Assembly (NCBI GenBank): GCA_001910725.1
Contig: MJGA01000005.1
Span: 806,001-870,000 of the forward strand
Direction of reading: 5' to 3'
Origin: Phanerodontia chrysosporium
Lineage: Eukaryota; Basidiomycota; Agaricomycetes; Polyporales; Phanerochaetaceae
Length of the DNA: 64,000 bases
Numbering within the stretch: the first letter of the stretch is position 1; each line of letters starts with the position of its first letter. Of the stretch, positions 38,245 to 49,516 are shown in pieces. Made by a program: the position numbers and the translations under genes. Below the pieces are notes generated by a model that made no database searches, was not told the origin of the DNA, and saw only the letters and a list, made by a program, of their open reading frames with translations.

Positions 38245-39691
38245 CTAGCGTCCACCACGCGCGAACCAGCCCTTCTGGGCGCCGCAAGTGGCATTCGTGC
38301 AGCCTGGACACCGGAGCCCCATTTGGATGCTGGTGGGCCCGATCCGACCTGCGGCGTAGTCTCGCAGGTGCGTCGAAGCCAAGTCTGCCAACGCGCGGAT
38401 GAAGACCGGCGAGTCGTTCAGGGCTTCCGCCCGTTCAATGTGCATCCCGAGCTGCTCAGATGTGCACTGTCAGATCTGGGGTGACAGCAGAGCCGTTTCA
38501 AAACCAGCGACGCACCTCTTTGCCTTCATGCGCGTATTCCAGATCGAGCTCGAACAACGTTTCGATGTGGTCGCTCGTGAAAGCAATCGGGATGAGGATG
38601 GCGTTCTTCCGTCCCAGTCGCGCGAGGCCCTTTATCGCCTCTCCGGTCTGCATGCCCATCCACGCCGAGGGGCCAACCTGGCTCTGCCACACCAGACGAT
38701 AGGGATTGGCGTTCTTCAGGCGGTCCATGACGGCGTTCACAGATGCCGACACCTCCAATACGTACGGATCACCACGGTTGACAACCGACATGGGTAACGA
38801 ATGTGCGGAGAAGAGAAGCACAACGTCTGAACGCTCGTTCTCTGGGAACTTTGCCAGTGCACGTTCAATATTCTGGGCCATGGCCTGTCACGGGGCGTGC
38901 TTTAGTAAAGCGGCAACTCTATTGGACGTGCACAACGCGTACCTCGACGAAGCCTGGATGGGTCCCCCAGCGATCAATCACGCTCCATTCGACCCCCTCC
39001 CCAAATCCTCCAGTCTTGCCCTTCCTGTACAGCTCATTGAGGCTGCTGCCCGTTGTACTGCAGCTATATTGAGGATACTGGGTGAACGCCACGGCCCGCT
39101 TGACACCGTCCGCCTTCATTTCCTTTGCCGTCTGCTCCGTAAGAGGGTTCGCGTAGCGGAACGCGACGTACGCCTTGTGCGGAGCAGTCTCAGGGTGGAG
39201 CTCGTCCATCAAGGCAGCCATGCGTTCGCCCTGCAGACGGGTATACTTGAGGATGGGCGAACCGCCGCCAATATCCTCATACTGCTTCTCAATTTGAGGT
39301 GTTCTGCGGCGGGCAATGAGAGGAGCCAAGACCGACTGGAACGGGAGAGGAATCAAGTCGCCGTCGGAGAAGAGGTTCTTCAGGAAGTCATGTGTCTCTG
39401 GGACCTACGGACAGCACAATTCAGCCCGTAGTGAGCGCATATACGCGTGTCAGACACACCGTCGAGGGTCCACCCATGTTTAGCATGACGATAGCTGCGG
39501 CTCCTGTCAGATACCCTAGAACGGATCCTCTGAGCATAACACACCTGTAGGACTGGACCCTTGTTAGCCTCTGTATTGCATGCGAAATGAAGAGGTACAT
39601 ACGGCTTTCCTGCAGGGGGCGCATTGTTCAGATTTGCAAGAGAACGCTGCACGGTCCTCGCGATGGTGCTCGCGCGACGGATGCCCGACAT
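38245..39691 (-). CDS. HEM15: Ferrochelatase, mitochondrial, with [2Fe-2S] ligands
   Basis: Inserts ferrous iron into protoporphyrin IX, the last step of heme synthesis, at the mitochondrial inner membrane. Model exons (minus): 39603-39691, 39460-39503, 38943-39404, 38516-38884, 38245-38454. The N-terminus ([20 protein letters not shown]) is a typical matrix presequence. Motifs: [43 protein letters not shown] and [16 protein letters not shown], the last carrying the catalytic His/Glu region. The Cys in YSCSTTGSS together with the C-terminal CPGCTNATC (C-x2-C-x4-C) match the four ligands of the [2Fe-2S] cluster known in animal and fission-yeast enzymes. The exon 1-2 junction is out of phase by one base in this model, so the short second exon or its borders may be wrong. 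Confidence 0.92.
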
Positions 39692-40343
39692 TGCTTGTAG
39701 ACTAAGCAGGGCGTGATGAAGGAGTACGTTGCTGCGTGAAAGGGGCTTTTGAGGGTGCAAGGGCGAGGGACATAGCCAAAACGTCGTGCGAAGGGCGTCC
39801 ACGCTCCGGGGCCGGGAACATTTCGCAAGCGCGCGTTGCTTACACGGCGAGCGTGACTGGCTCGCGTGCTCTCACCACTGCGAAACGTTCAGCGACCTAC
39901 GGAGGCAAACAGACAGCGTCCGACATCCGAAGAGGTGTGTACACCTTGTCACTTGGCCCTCATCAGCCTCTCGACAGCGTCCCCCAACTCACGGCCATGT
40001 CTGACTTGCATAGTTATCGATCAGAGACCGCCTCGTGCCCAATCCCAACCGCAGACACAACGCTTTCCATATCTTGTTTTCAACTTGCCATGACGCTTTG
40101 CCCTCCGCATACTGGGCCTTCATGATTTTTCAACGTTTGCTACGCCATGACCTTCCTGCAACGGACTTTTCATCGCGAATGAATCGCTCAACGATAGTCA
40201 GTATCTTATCCCCCTCCTCCCACCAGGCGCATACATCGAGGCTAACCTGCCGGACACGTCGACAGCCTGCAGCCTACTTTAGAATACCACACGGTATATA
40301 GCCAATGCTCCGTTCCCCCTCTCGCTTGCGCTCAACAGACAGC
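39692..40343. other. Divergent promoter region, 652 bases
   Basis: Lies between HEM15 (minus) and the membrane coiled-coil gene (plus). Only weak overlapping frames; nothing recognised. Confidence 0.45.
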
Positions 40344-42786
40344 ATGTTTCCAGTCCTCGATTTTATACCCACACGAGAGATCAACCGCCTGCGCAGACAC
40401 CCTTCACCTACTGTCGCATGGCATGCACTCGACAGCGACGCGGCTTCGTTCCCTTTCTCCGTGGTCGTTCTCATGGTTTTGTTCGTCCTGCTGGTCCAGT
40501 TTGGTCGCTACGCTCTTTACGTACCGTCCCTCCCTTCTGTTCCAAGTTGGTTCTTGCAGCGGCTCAAGTTCAAGCAGCAGCACGGGCTCGCATCGCATTC
40601 TAGTTACAGGGTCCCCTTGAACACTCCTGTCAACTCCCCCTCGAGGTGGTCGTCGTTTACCGTCACCTTCACCCTACCCTCGATCCCGTCATTCCTCAGA
40701 TGGATCTCCACTTGGTTTAACGATCCTCTAGGCAGAACACACGCTATCCGGCTAGCACAACTAAATGACAGGTACCGTGCCTCCGTTGAGAAGTTGGTCA
40801 AGGTTTCGCATCGTTACAAGAGTCTGCAGGCCCAGCTCAAGGCAGGTCTCAGCACTCGCGACGTATCCCCACCGCCTCACACGATTCCTTTATTCACAGG
40901 AACGAGATGAGCGACTCTCTCGACAGAGTTCCTCCCTGCATGCTGCGTCCGTGCAGCTTGAGGGTGTCCGAGCACAAGTCGAGAAGCTGCGCGAGGATAA
41001 CAGGAGGCTATACACCGCGAACGAGCGTCTGCACGCCGAGAAGTCGTCGCTAGAGCAACGATCGGTGGACCAGTTTTACGAACACGCCCGTCAACTGCAC
41101 GAGCGGGAGCGGGAGCAGGAGGCCCTTGAGCGGGTGATTGACCTGCTGGAGGCGGACAAGGCGGCATCCCAAGTAGGCAGTTTCTTTCATTTCGCGCATA
41201 TGATTTGTGCTGAACAAAGGCAGAGCACGCTTCAGGAATTATCGAGTTCAAACGAGACCCTCAAAGACAAGAATTGCAGAGCTCGAGCACGAGCTTGCTC
41301 ATCAGCGCGAGACCAGTGTTCACGCGGAGTCCGCACTCGAGGATGCTGTGAAGTGCAACGAATCGCTGCTCCTCAAGCTCCACGATACGCAGGCAGACCA
41401 TGACCGACAGGAGACTATCGTCAGTGAAAGATTGGCGGTCGCCGAAGCGGAGCACAGACTTGCACTCGAGAAGGCTCTCCAAGAAAGTGATGCGCTTCGG
41501 GAGCAGCTCGCCAATCAGCAGGCGGAGCACGCTAGAGAACGTGTCGAGTGGGGTGCACGCCTCGAGGCGCTCGAAGAAAAGTACCACACCGCAATGGAGG
41601 AGGCCCGCAAGGAAAACCAAGCTATTCGCGACCAGATGGCCAAGCAGGAGCAGGAGCACCGCGCCGAGCGGGACCTGCTGGCTGAGAAACTTGCGCTAGC
41701 GAAGGCGGACAAGAGAGACGTGAAGGTGAGACAGCCCGCTAAAACATGTGATTGCATGGCTGAACTTGTTTCCAGGCTAAACTACGCAAGGCTCGTGAAG
41801 ATGCACGACTCCAGGCATCTGACATCGCGCGTCTCGAGTCCCAAGCCGCTCAGTACGAGCATACCTTCGAGCAACAGCGAGACAGCTTCAAGCAGGATCT
41901 GCACTTCGTACACGTCGAGACCGGATACCAGCGCGACATGTACGAGGGCCAGCTCAGCTCTGCGCAGGAAGAAGCTGCTGCGCTCCGCAAGCAGCTCTCT
42001 GACTGTGTCCGGCGGTACGAAGAGCAATCCGCACGGCTACGCGCAGCACAGACCAGCCTTCGCGATGCATCGCATACGTACCATCAGCTGGAACTCAAGC
42101 TAAAGGCGGCAGCGGCGGAGAAAGAGGTCGCGGACGATCTCGAGAACTTGCTGACGGACGCTCTGCGGCGAGAGCAGGACAAGAACGAGACGCTGGAGAT
42201 CAGTTTCGATGTCCTCGAGAGCGCGTATAGCTTCCTTGCTCGAGAGCTCGTCCGCACAGAGCATGCGCTCAAGGATGCGCTTGAAGTGCAACAGCAGCTT
42301 CGCGAGCGTGTCGCGCCCCTCTACGACGAGCCGGAAGCACAGTACGCAGACGAGGAGTTACCCGCCGAGCAGTATGCCACGGAGTACTCTCGCCAAGAGT
42401 ATTCCCGCAGGACATTCATATCGAAGGAGTACACGGAGGAGAGCGAGTCACAGACCACGGGCTCAGTATACTCCGACGGCGATGCGAGCTCCTGGCCCGC
42501 GACTCCAGGGCTTGTGCGGAGTAGGCAACGTGCTACGACACCCGGATCGGCTTATTCCGACGGCGACGTTAGCTCATGGCCTGCAACACCTGGGCTCACG
42601 CGCAGCATGCATAGTACAGCCACATCCATCTCTTCCCCCGTTGTCACAACGCCGCCACTTCCACCACTCATGCTTGAGACCATTCCATCCTCGGATGGTC
42701 TCGCAAAGCATCTTCCTCCCGCGGACGGTGACGACTTCTTTGGTCCGACGTGGACCATGGACGGCGTGCACCACATCGCACACTAG
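40344..42786 (+). CDS. Membrane-anchored long coiled-coil protein with repeated Ser/Trp/Pro tail
   Basis: Model exons: 40344-40841, 40900-41172, 41267-41725, 41776-42786, giving 746 residues in phase. One hydrophobic segment near the N-terminus (FSVVVLMVLFVLLVQFGRYA) is followed by ~90 mixed residues, then about 450 residues of heptad-rich coiled coil (for example EKLREDNRRLYTANERLHAE, LEEKYHTAMEEARKE). The tail is Tyr/Glu-rich and carries two copies of a segment containing YSDGD(A/V)SSWPATPGL. This layout suggests a membrane tether or organelle-associated scaffold; no family is recognised. Intron 40842-40899 appears to be GC-AG (AAG|GCAGGT); using the nearby GT instead gives an immediate stop. 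The third exon could begin earlier: the preceding ~50 bases also look coiled-coil-like in another frame. Confidence 0.8.
42460..42606 (+). repeat. Intragenic duplicated segment in the coiled-coil gene
   Basis: Two copies, starting near 42460 and 42543, encode (S)(V/A)YSDGD(A/V)SSWPATPGL(V/T)RS separated by a short Arg/Thr spacer. They differ at many third codon positions, so the duplication is old and maintained at protein level. Confidence 0.85.
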
Positions 42787-43222
42787 TTCTGCGACGTGCC
42801 GGACCTTCTAACTCTGCCCCGAGACCGCTATGCGGCGTACTACTCGTCGGCATACCTAGTCTCACCATCCCTGGGTACGTCCAGGAGATACTAGGAGAGC
42901 ACGGAGCGCATATATCACATAATCCAATGCAGCATTATAATCTGACTACAATACTGTACATATGTACGCGGTGTAAGTAGTGTATCAAGCATGATGTACT
43001 CTCGTTTCAAATGCATATCTTTCACTTCAAAATTCCCACCTCCGGACTGTTGCGGGGAGGTTTCGCCGCGCAACAACGCCACGAAGCTACTGCCCAAACA
43101 CCAGTAAACTAGCGTCAGGAGACGACTCGGAACGGCCGGAACTTTATCTCAAACCTTCGTGTCGGACACAGCCTTGCAAGACGCGAAGACTTGCATCTCC
43201 GACTACGCAGATATATCCAGCA
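42787..43222. other. Intergenic, 436 bases
   Basis: 3' region of the coiled-coil gene and promoter of the next gene. Nothing recognised. Confidence 0.45.
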
Positions 43223-44402
43223 ATGGCAGAGCCTGACGACACCCAAAGTTTCGAGAAATCGCGGACACAACATGGTACGCCTCTCATGATGTAGCTATAT
43301 TCTCCGCATAGCTGAGCGAAGCGAAGCTGAGAAAATGGTCGTTGCCGCTGTTGCATACGTACAGAATCCCCAGATATCTGCCAGAGAAGCTGCAGCTAGG
43401 ATAGTGGCGTTGGTAAAAGACGGTCTCAAGGTTGCCAGCAGCAGAAAAACATCGTCTCGCTCTCAGGGCGACACCCCAGGTCTAGAGAGCTTCCTTTGGT
43501 CTTTCTGGGGAGTTCTCATGCAGCTCGCCACGCGAGAACAACCCGAGTTGCAGGACCGAATTATTGATGTTTTGTCGGAGCTTAAGAAGCACGGCAATAC
43601 TGGTTGCGAAGGAATGCGAGTATGGGGGAGGGCCATGGACTGGAAAGAGCTTCCAATCTTTGGCGCGGATGCCCGCGAGACCATGAATGGTAGGTTTAAT
43701 CGTTAAGATGAAAGAGAAGGGTGCTCTGGGTCTAATACTGTCACATCGCTAGGCCCGGATGCATACTTGCCAGGTCAGACCAAGATATTACCGAGAGACA
43801 CGCCGTTAGCATACCAAATTCTTTCCGGTGGGAAGCCAGAGGATCCAAACGACGTATACAGCCAGGCGTACGCGGCTACGCGCTCTGCTTGGCTGAATAC
43901 CGTCCGTTACCTCATGAAGGTTTGGGCTTCGAATGTCTACGACTTCGAAATCTACGGCATCTGGTTCATGCGTGAAGGCCTCGAAGACTTCGACCTCTCG
44001 GACCCCGAAACCGCGACGGACGTCTCGCAGCTCCCGCCTGCCCTTGCACTTGAGGCGGCGAGTGTGTGCGTGCAGGTCGCAGGCAAGAAGATGTACCGGT
44101 CTACATTGATCGCAGGGCCGAATGGTGATCCAGACTGGGACCCCGCGCGGGGGCAACCTGGAAAAGGTGGGAAAAGATGGACTGGCGTAGATGGGTATCA
44201 CCCCGACCGCTGGAAACTCTGGAAGAAGGTCTTCCAAGAATACGCTAGCGCAGCAGGCAAAGAGGGTATATGGCCAAACGCGGTAGAAGCGGCCAAGGTG
44301 AGACCTTGCCCCCTAGCTTTGCTCATCATAGTAACTCACGACTAAATTATATAGACCGCGATAGCAGCAATGAATCGAATCGAGTCTGCTGGGGATCACT
44401 AA
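43223..44402 (+). CDS. DUF3632 family protein
   Basis: Model exons: 43223-43274, 43312-43689, 43753-44297, 44355-44402, giving 340 residues in phase. The sequence is helical and cytosolic-looking, with no signal or membrane segment. Characteristic stretches are SFLWSFWGVLMQLATREQPE, WGRAMDWKELPIFGADARET, VWASNVYDFEIYGIWFMREG and LEAASVCVQVAGKKMYRS, which I recognise as the fungal-specific DUF3632 pattern. These families are commonly expanded in Agaricomycetes with no known function. No neighbour suggests a pathway. The start follows from phase and the first intron. The last exon is only 16 codons. Confidence 0.75.
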
Positions 44403-44707
44403 GTAATCCAGCTGGGCGGAAATTGCACAATCTCAATGGCTTCCTATGTGCTACGTGGACTATAGCATGAGATGACAAGATGTGCTTGGATGAATATTAT
44501 AGGTCATGGTCTATAGCCAGGTCATATTCCTACGAGCCCTAACCGTTCGTGCCCCAACTCCCAACGTTGTGTTACGCCATGCGAATTACATAAGCGATCA
44601 TCACTCAACTCAGCAGCAATTCGTAGGATAATGCGCTAGTTCCAACCTTCACTCACCATCCTCTACACTTCCTGTCCTTCATCTGCATCCCTGTCTACAC
44701 TCTCAAT
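44403..44707. other. Promoter region of RPB3, 305 bases
   Basis: Ends in a pyrimidine-rich stretch just before the RPB3 start codon, as is common for housekeeping genes. Nothing else seen. Confidence 0.45.
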
Positions 44708-46218
44708 ATGTCTAATGATGCCGAGATATCTGTTCGGATTCGCGACCTCAAGAAAGATAGGGTCAACTTCGTGCTCGAGAATGTGGACATGGCGTACGCA
44801 GTGCTTCGCATTCAGTCTGAACTCATCTGAACGTCTTGCGTTGGAATTAGGCTAGCAAACTCCTTCAGACGTGTTATGATGGCTGACATTCCTACAGTTG
44901 GTCTGTTCCTTCTCTGAGTCCGCTGTCATACTTCCCCGCTAACCTCACGCCAGCCATCGACATTGTCGAAATCGACTCGAATACTAGTGTGCTCCCCGAC
45001 GAGTTCATTGCGCACCGCCTCGGTATGATACCGTTAGTGAGCGCAAATTGTGACGAGGCTATGCGATACTCGAGAGTAAGTAGTCCAACCTCACTCGGCT
45101 GCGGTGATCTCATGTCCACCAGGAATGCACATGCGAATCATTCTGCCAATTCTGTGCCGTCATACTCGAACTCAACATACGGTGTGAGACCACTGGGGAG
45201 CATCTTGATGTCACCAGCAATCATCTCGAATTCATACCTCTCCGCAACAATTACGACGACCAGGGTGATGAGATTTCAAAACGTCCCGAGAACTTTGGTT
45301 ATCCCGTGGGCAAGAGTATGAACGTCTGCCGTGTGGGCTTCACCAATGGCTGATACATTTGTTTCAGACGACCCAAACGTTCCACCAGTGCTCATCGCGA
45401 GGATAGGAAAGGGACAGGAGATTCGCGCTCGCTGCATTGCGAAGAAGGTACGTCCAGCAACGAAGTATATGTTGCCATTAATTTCTCACAAACTAAACAG
45501 GGTATTGCAAAAGAGCACGCGAAATGGTCACCGTGCGCGGCAGTATCCTTCGAGTATGACCCGCACAATAAGCTGCGGCATACGTCGTATTGGTTCGAGT
45601 CGGACCCTAAGAAAGAGTGGCCATTGAGTGAGAATGCGAAGGAGGAGGATCCTCCACGAGATGACGAGCCTTTCGACTACTTGGCGAAAGCAAATAAGTT
45701 CTATATGGAGGTCGAGACAGACGGCAGCATGGCTCCGAAGGAAGTTGTACTGAAGGTATGTCGTATCCCTGTTTTGCCCTTTCGCGTACTAATGGGTTGA
45801 ACGGCAGGGATTGGCTATGCTGCAGACGAAGATTGCGACTCTCTCTCTTAGTATCAATAAAGAACAAGAAGCCGCGGTCCAGGGTCCTGATCAAGCCGTA
45901 AGCCAGCCTCCAGGGCCTCCGCCAGATGCAGCGGGTCCTAGCGCAGGGGGTGCATGGGGGCGTCCTGGGGGCGGTAGCGCGTGGAGTCCCTCTCGGGGAG
46001 CACCGGGGAGCAGCTGGAGCCCTAGTGCAGCGCAGAGCACGCCGTGGGGTAGTGGTGGAAGCCCTGCTGGTGGCGGCGCGTGGGGTGGTGCGTCCCCCGG
46101 TGCTGGCGCAGGTTGGGGCACGTCAAACGCGGCCGGGGCGGGCTGGGGCAGCACGTCGCCTGCCCAAAATGCCGGCTGGGGGAGTCCAGGACAGCAAACA
46201 CAAGGCTGGAATGTGTAG
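44708..46218 (+). CDS. RPB3: RNA polymerase II subunit RPB3 with GW/WG-rich C-terminal tail
   Basis: Assembly-platform subunit of Pol II, pairing with RPB11. Model exons: 44708-44793, 44851-44900, 44954-45075, 45123-45315, 45368-45447, 45501-45755, 45808-46218, giving 398 residues in phase. The core is canonical: [54 protein letters not shown], the zinc site [10 protein letters not shown] (C-x-C-x3-C-x2-C) and [20 protein letters not shown]. The conserved part ends near residue 290. It continues with about 105 residues of Gly/Ser/Ala/Pro and nine Trp ([40 protein letters not shown]). Seven of the Trp are in GW or WG dipeptides. Yeast and human RPB3 lack such a tail. The tail is in the same exon as the last conserved helix, so it is not a mis-spliced neighbour. 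Confidence 0.95.
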
Positions 46219-46361
46219 ATACGTGTATATTCGATCTCGATCGCTATGGTTATACTTGTATCTTATTGAGACCAGCTCGGTAGTGTATTGCATGCGCTGC
46301 ATAGGAGTACTTTATACAAGACAACCAAAACCCAGATTAAGCAAGATTAGAGAGTGCTAGA

Positions 46362-49300
46362 TCATGCTGGTGGTAGAGGTGAGTGATCCCGCTTTGGTGT
46401 CGCTAACTCAAACTCTTCAAGACCAGAAGGCCGTGGAGCTGCTGGCCCAGGGGAAGGCAATGGAGGCATCGCTGGCATAGGTGGAACAGGTGGAACAGCG
46501 CTAGGGCCTGCTGTGGGTCTCTGCCGTAGACCATTTGGTGTTTGAGCTCGTCGAGGGTCGACCATGTTGAGCTCATCCCGTTCGCCGAAGACGTCACCAG
46601 AGTCATCGTCTAACATGCTCATAAGTACCGGACGGTCCAAAACAGATAGAGGCAACGTCACGTACACATCGCCGCGTTCTGGTCCGCGAACGCGAACGTC
46701 TGAGATATAGATTGCTGTGGGCCCATGTGATGATGCGCTCCTTGATGCTGCTTCATCTCCTCTTCGTGTAGGACATGCTCCCAAGGAACCATAGTAATAG
46801 GCTTTGGTGACGGCTTTGCATCTGGATTACCGTCTGGGCCGAATATCTGGACCTTGGCTAGAGATATCTTGAGGGCACAGATCCATTTGTTGCGCCGCTG
46901 GGCTGGGAGCACGTGAGCCGACGATATGGACAGAGCTTATGCACATACCCTTCAGAGCACCTTGCTGCCAGTTGCTCTTGTATTTAATGTCAGCTTTCAG
47001 AGTCATCTTCTTCTGTTCGGGCATATCTGTTTTCGATAACATTAATGGCACCTTTAAATTGAGAAGGCCAGGAGACTCACCGACGACGACGACATCGAAC
47101 GAGGGTTGATAGTCACGTCTGGCGTCCGTCACGAACTTCAGCATGAGTTCTCGAAGTTGTTCGATCTGTTCGAATGTGGTAGAGTATGCCTTCGAATGAG
47201 GTCAGCATAAGATATATGATGTGCCAAAGTACGCAACTCACCACGTCGAACGTGAACGACTCAGACATCTGGGGACTACGGCGCATATTCATGATGAACT
47301 TCGAAACAAACGCAAGATTATCAATAGTGAGAATAGAGATTCGTAACAAAATACCTACTTGCGTGCTGAGTGCCGTGTTCGGAGCTTGGACAAGGCATGA
47401 GTTGCTATCCAGGAAGATCGTGCTCAAAAGCCTGATTTCCTTGACAGTATAGATGTCCTTGCCCACTTGAATTCGGTCCCCAACGTCATATGGATGCTTC
47501 ACAAAGAGGAAGATGATTGAAGTTAGGACTTCCGCCAAGGACGAACCAATAAGCCAGCTCAGACCTATGCCAGACCATAAGCATGGAAAGTCACATGATG
47601 GAAACTAACGTACCGAGAACAAGGGTTCCGGCACCTGTTATGAGCGTGACGAGTTGCGCCTCGAGAGCGACAGCAATGATTAAGATCGCCACAATGAAGT
47701 ACAGCGACATCAAGATGTTGTCCAATCGGCCGACAGCGCTGTCCAGATCTTTCATGGAGTGCTCGATGGACAACTGCTCGCGATGGAACTCCAAGCATGC
47801 CATTTCGAGCTCGTCACGAGTAATGTCTGCGTTGGAGTCCTTGTCGAAGATCGCAAAAGCCGCATCAGCGTCGTCTGGCGTCGGAAAGAATCTTTCGATG
47901 TCTTTGACTGTCAGGTATTCGGAGCCAGGTTTCGCGAATGAATAGAATAGCCGTCTAGCAAGCTATTGCCGCTATTGAGCACGGTTATTGACGTTGACGC
48001 ATGACAGACATACCAGACGTGATTTGTTTGCCGACTCCAGAGCCGTCTGCACTTTTGCCAGAGGTGAGTTGGGTTGCAAGACCGAGCTGCCGGCAATCTC
48101 GGATGCAACGGTACCCAGGGCAGTCGTGGTGGTCGTTGCGGCAACCTTCACGCCCTTCAGCGCACGCTTGAAAAATCGTTTTGGATCTATCGAGGGTTTC
48201 TTCTCGTGATGGGAGTCTTTGAGGGTATCGGAGCGACCGGGTATATCGTGCGAGTACCGGTACAGAGTGGCCAGCACTCGTACTGCGAATTTCTGGTCCG
48301 CGATACGTTCTGGGCCGTATTATTAGGATCCTATAGCCTGGAACGTAGTTGCCATACATACCTGCGTATGAGCGTTCATGAAATTTTCCTGCGATCCACT
48401 GGATAGCAAACTTCTCGCCGAGCAAGACGGCAGCGCACAGGAACAGAGCGAAAAGCAGCTTGGCTAGGAGATCGACAGCTTCTTGGTCGGATTGACTCGC
48501 GTCTTTTGCTTGTCTGGTGTTGATGAGCGGCTGAAAGGAGATCCAACAGGCCAAAGTCCAGCCCGCGAGTGCGTTGTATCTATAGAGAACTTGGTGAGTA
48601 GCTGATACCAATGTTAATCTCGTGAGGATTACCTGTACAACACTGCGATCCAGTCAATGTATTTCCTTGCACCGACCGCGACCACTCCAAGGCTATGGCG
48701 GGCTATCCGAGGAAGGATCATTCTCCAGTCGGGTCAGCGCATTTTATTGACGATGTAGTAACCTGCCACTCACGAAACCGCCAGGGCTGTCCACCATCCT
48801 CCCCACACTACGGTTAACCAGATGCTCCACCACAGCAGCTTGACTCCCCATACTGTTGCTTTGGGAAACGTTGTGAAGCCGAGAATACCTGGGATCCAGA
48901 CCAAGCCCAGTACTGGGACTATGAACATGAACCATCGCGTAACGATAGACACGTTCAGCAAGTAATTGTAGAACTTCGCAAACTGCGGATACGGGCGCGA
49001 TCAGCTCAATGGAAGCAACTAGCCCTGCGCAGACGAGCGGGCTGTCAGCTATAAACCAACACGCACCTTATTCTTGGGCATATCTCCCTCTGCGAACGCC
49101 AAATGCGCTTCACTCGCGTTACTCGGACTGAAGCCCTCGTACGAATGCTCGAAACGCTTGATCCCCGCGAGTAGGTCCCAGCTGCCGCTCCTGCTGCCGT
49201 GGTGACCATGGAAATGCCCGTCCGTCCCGGGCATGGGCATCGTCTGGCTGCGGTGGTCCGCCTGATGCTCGGCCTCGTAACCGCGCAGGGACCGCGAGAC

Positions 49301-49516
49301 GTTATCGCCGGAGTCTTCGAGGCGAACATGGCGGCTCCGTCTTGAACCTTCGCTCGTGTAAGATTGGGTGTGGGAGGGAAGCGGAGGGTATGTCGGACGC
49401 AGAGGCGGGGACTGCAGTGGCGAGCTTGAGTGTACCGAGTCTAGGTCTGGCGATCTGTAATGCGACTCGGACTCGGAAGGCCTGGGAGGCCCTTGCGGGG
49501 CGTACGGCGTGGACAT
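46362..49516 (-). CDS. MscS-type mechanosensitive ion channel with EF-hand (Msy1/Msy2-like)
   Basis: Twelve model exons (minus): 49067-49516, 48774-48982, 48633-48722, 48362-48579, 48014-48309, 47614-47962, 47359-47574, 47242-47298, 47081-47189, 46949-47036, 46676-46912, 46362-46619, giving 858 residues in phase. A disordered Ser/His-rich N-terminus precedes membrane segments (FMFIVPVLGLVWIPGILGF; LLWWSIWLTVVWGGWW; LLFALFLCAAVLLGEKF). An EF-hand (FDKDSNADITRDELEMA, all calcium positions filled) comes immediately before the pore part (ILMSLYFIVAILIIAVALEA; SWLIGSSLAEVLTSIIFLFV) and the MscS beta domain (HPYDVGDRIQVG; NSCLVQAPNTALST). The C-terminus is Pro-rich. This is the layout of fission-yeast Msy1/Msy2, ER channels that regulate calcium after hypo-osmotic shock. 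Location in the ER is inferred. Confidence 0.92.
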
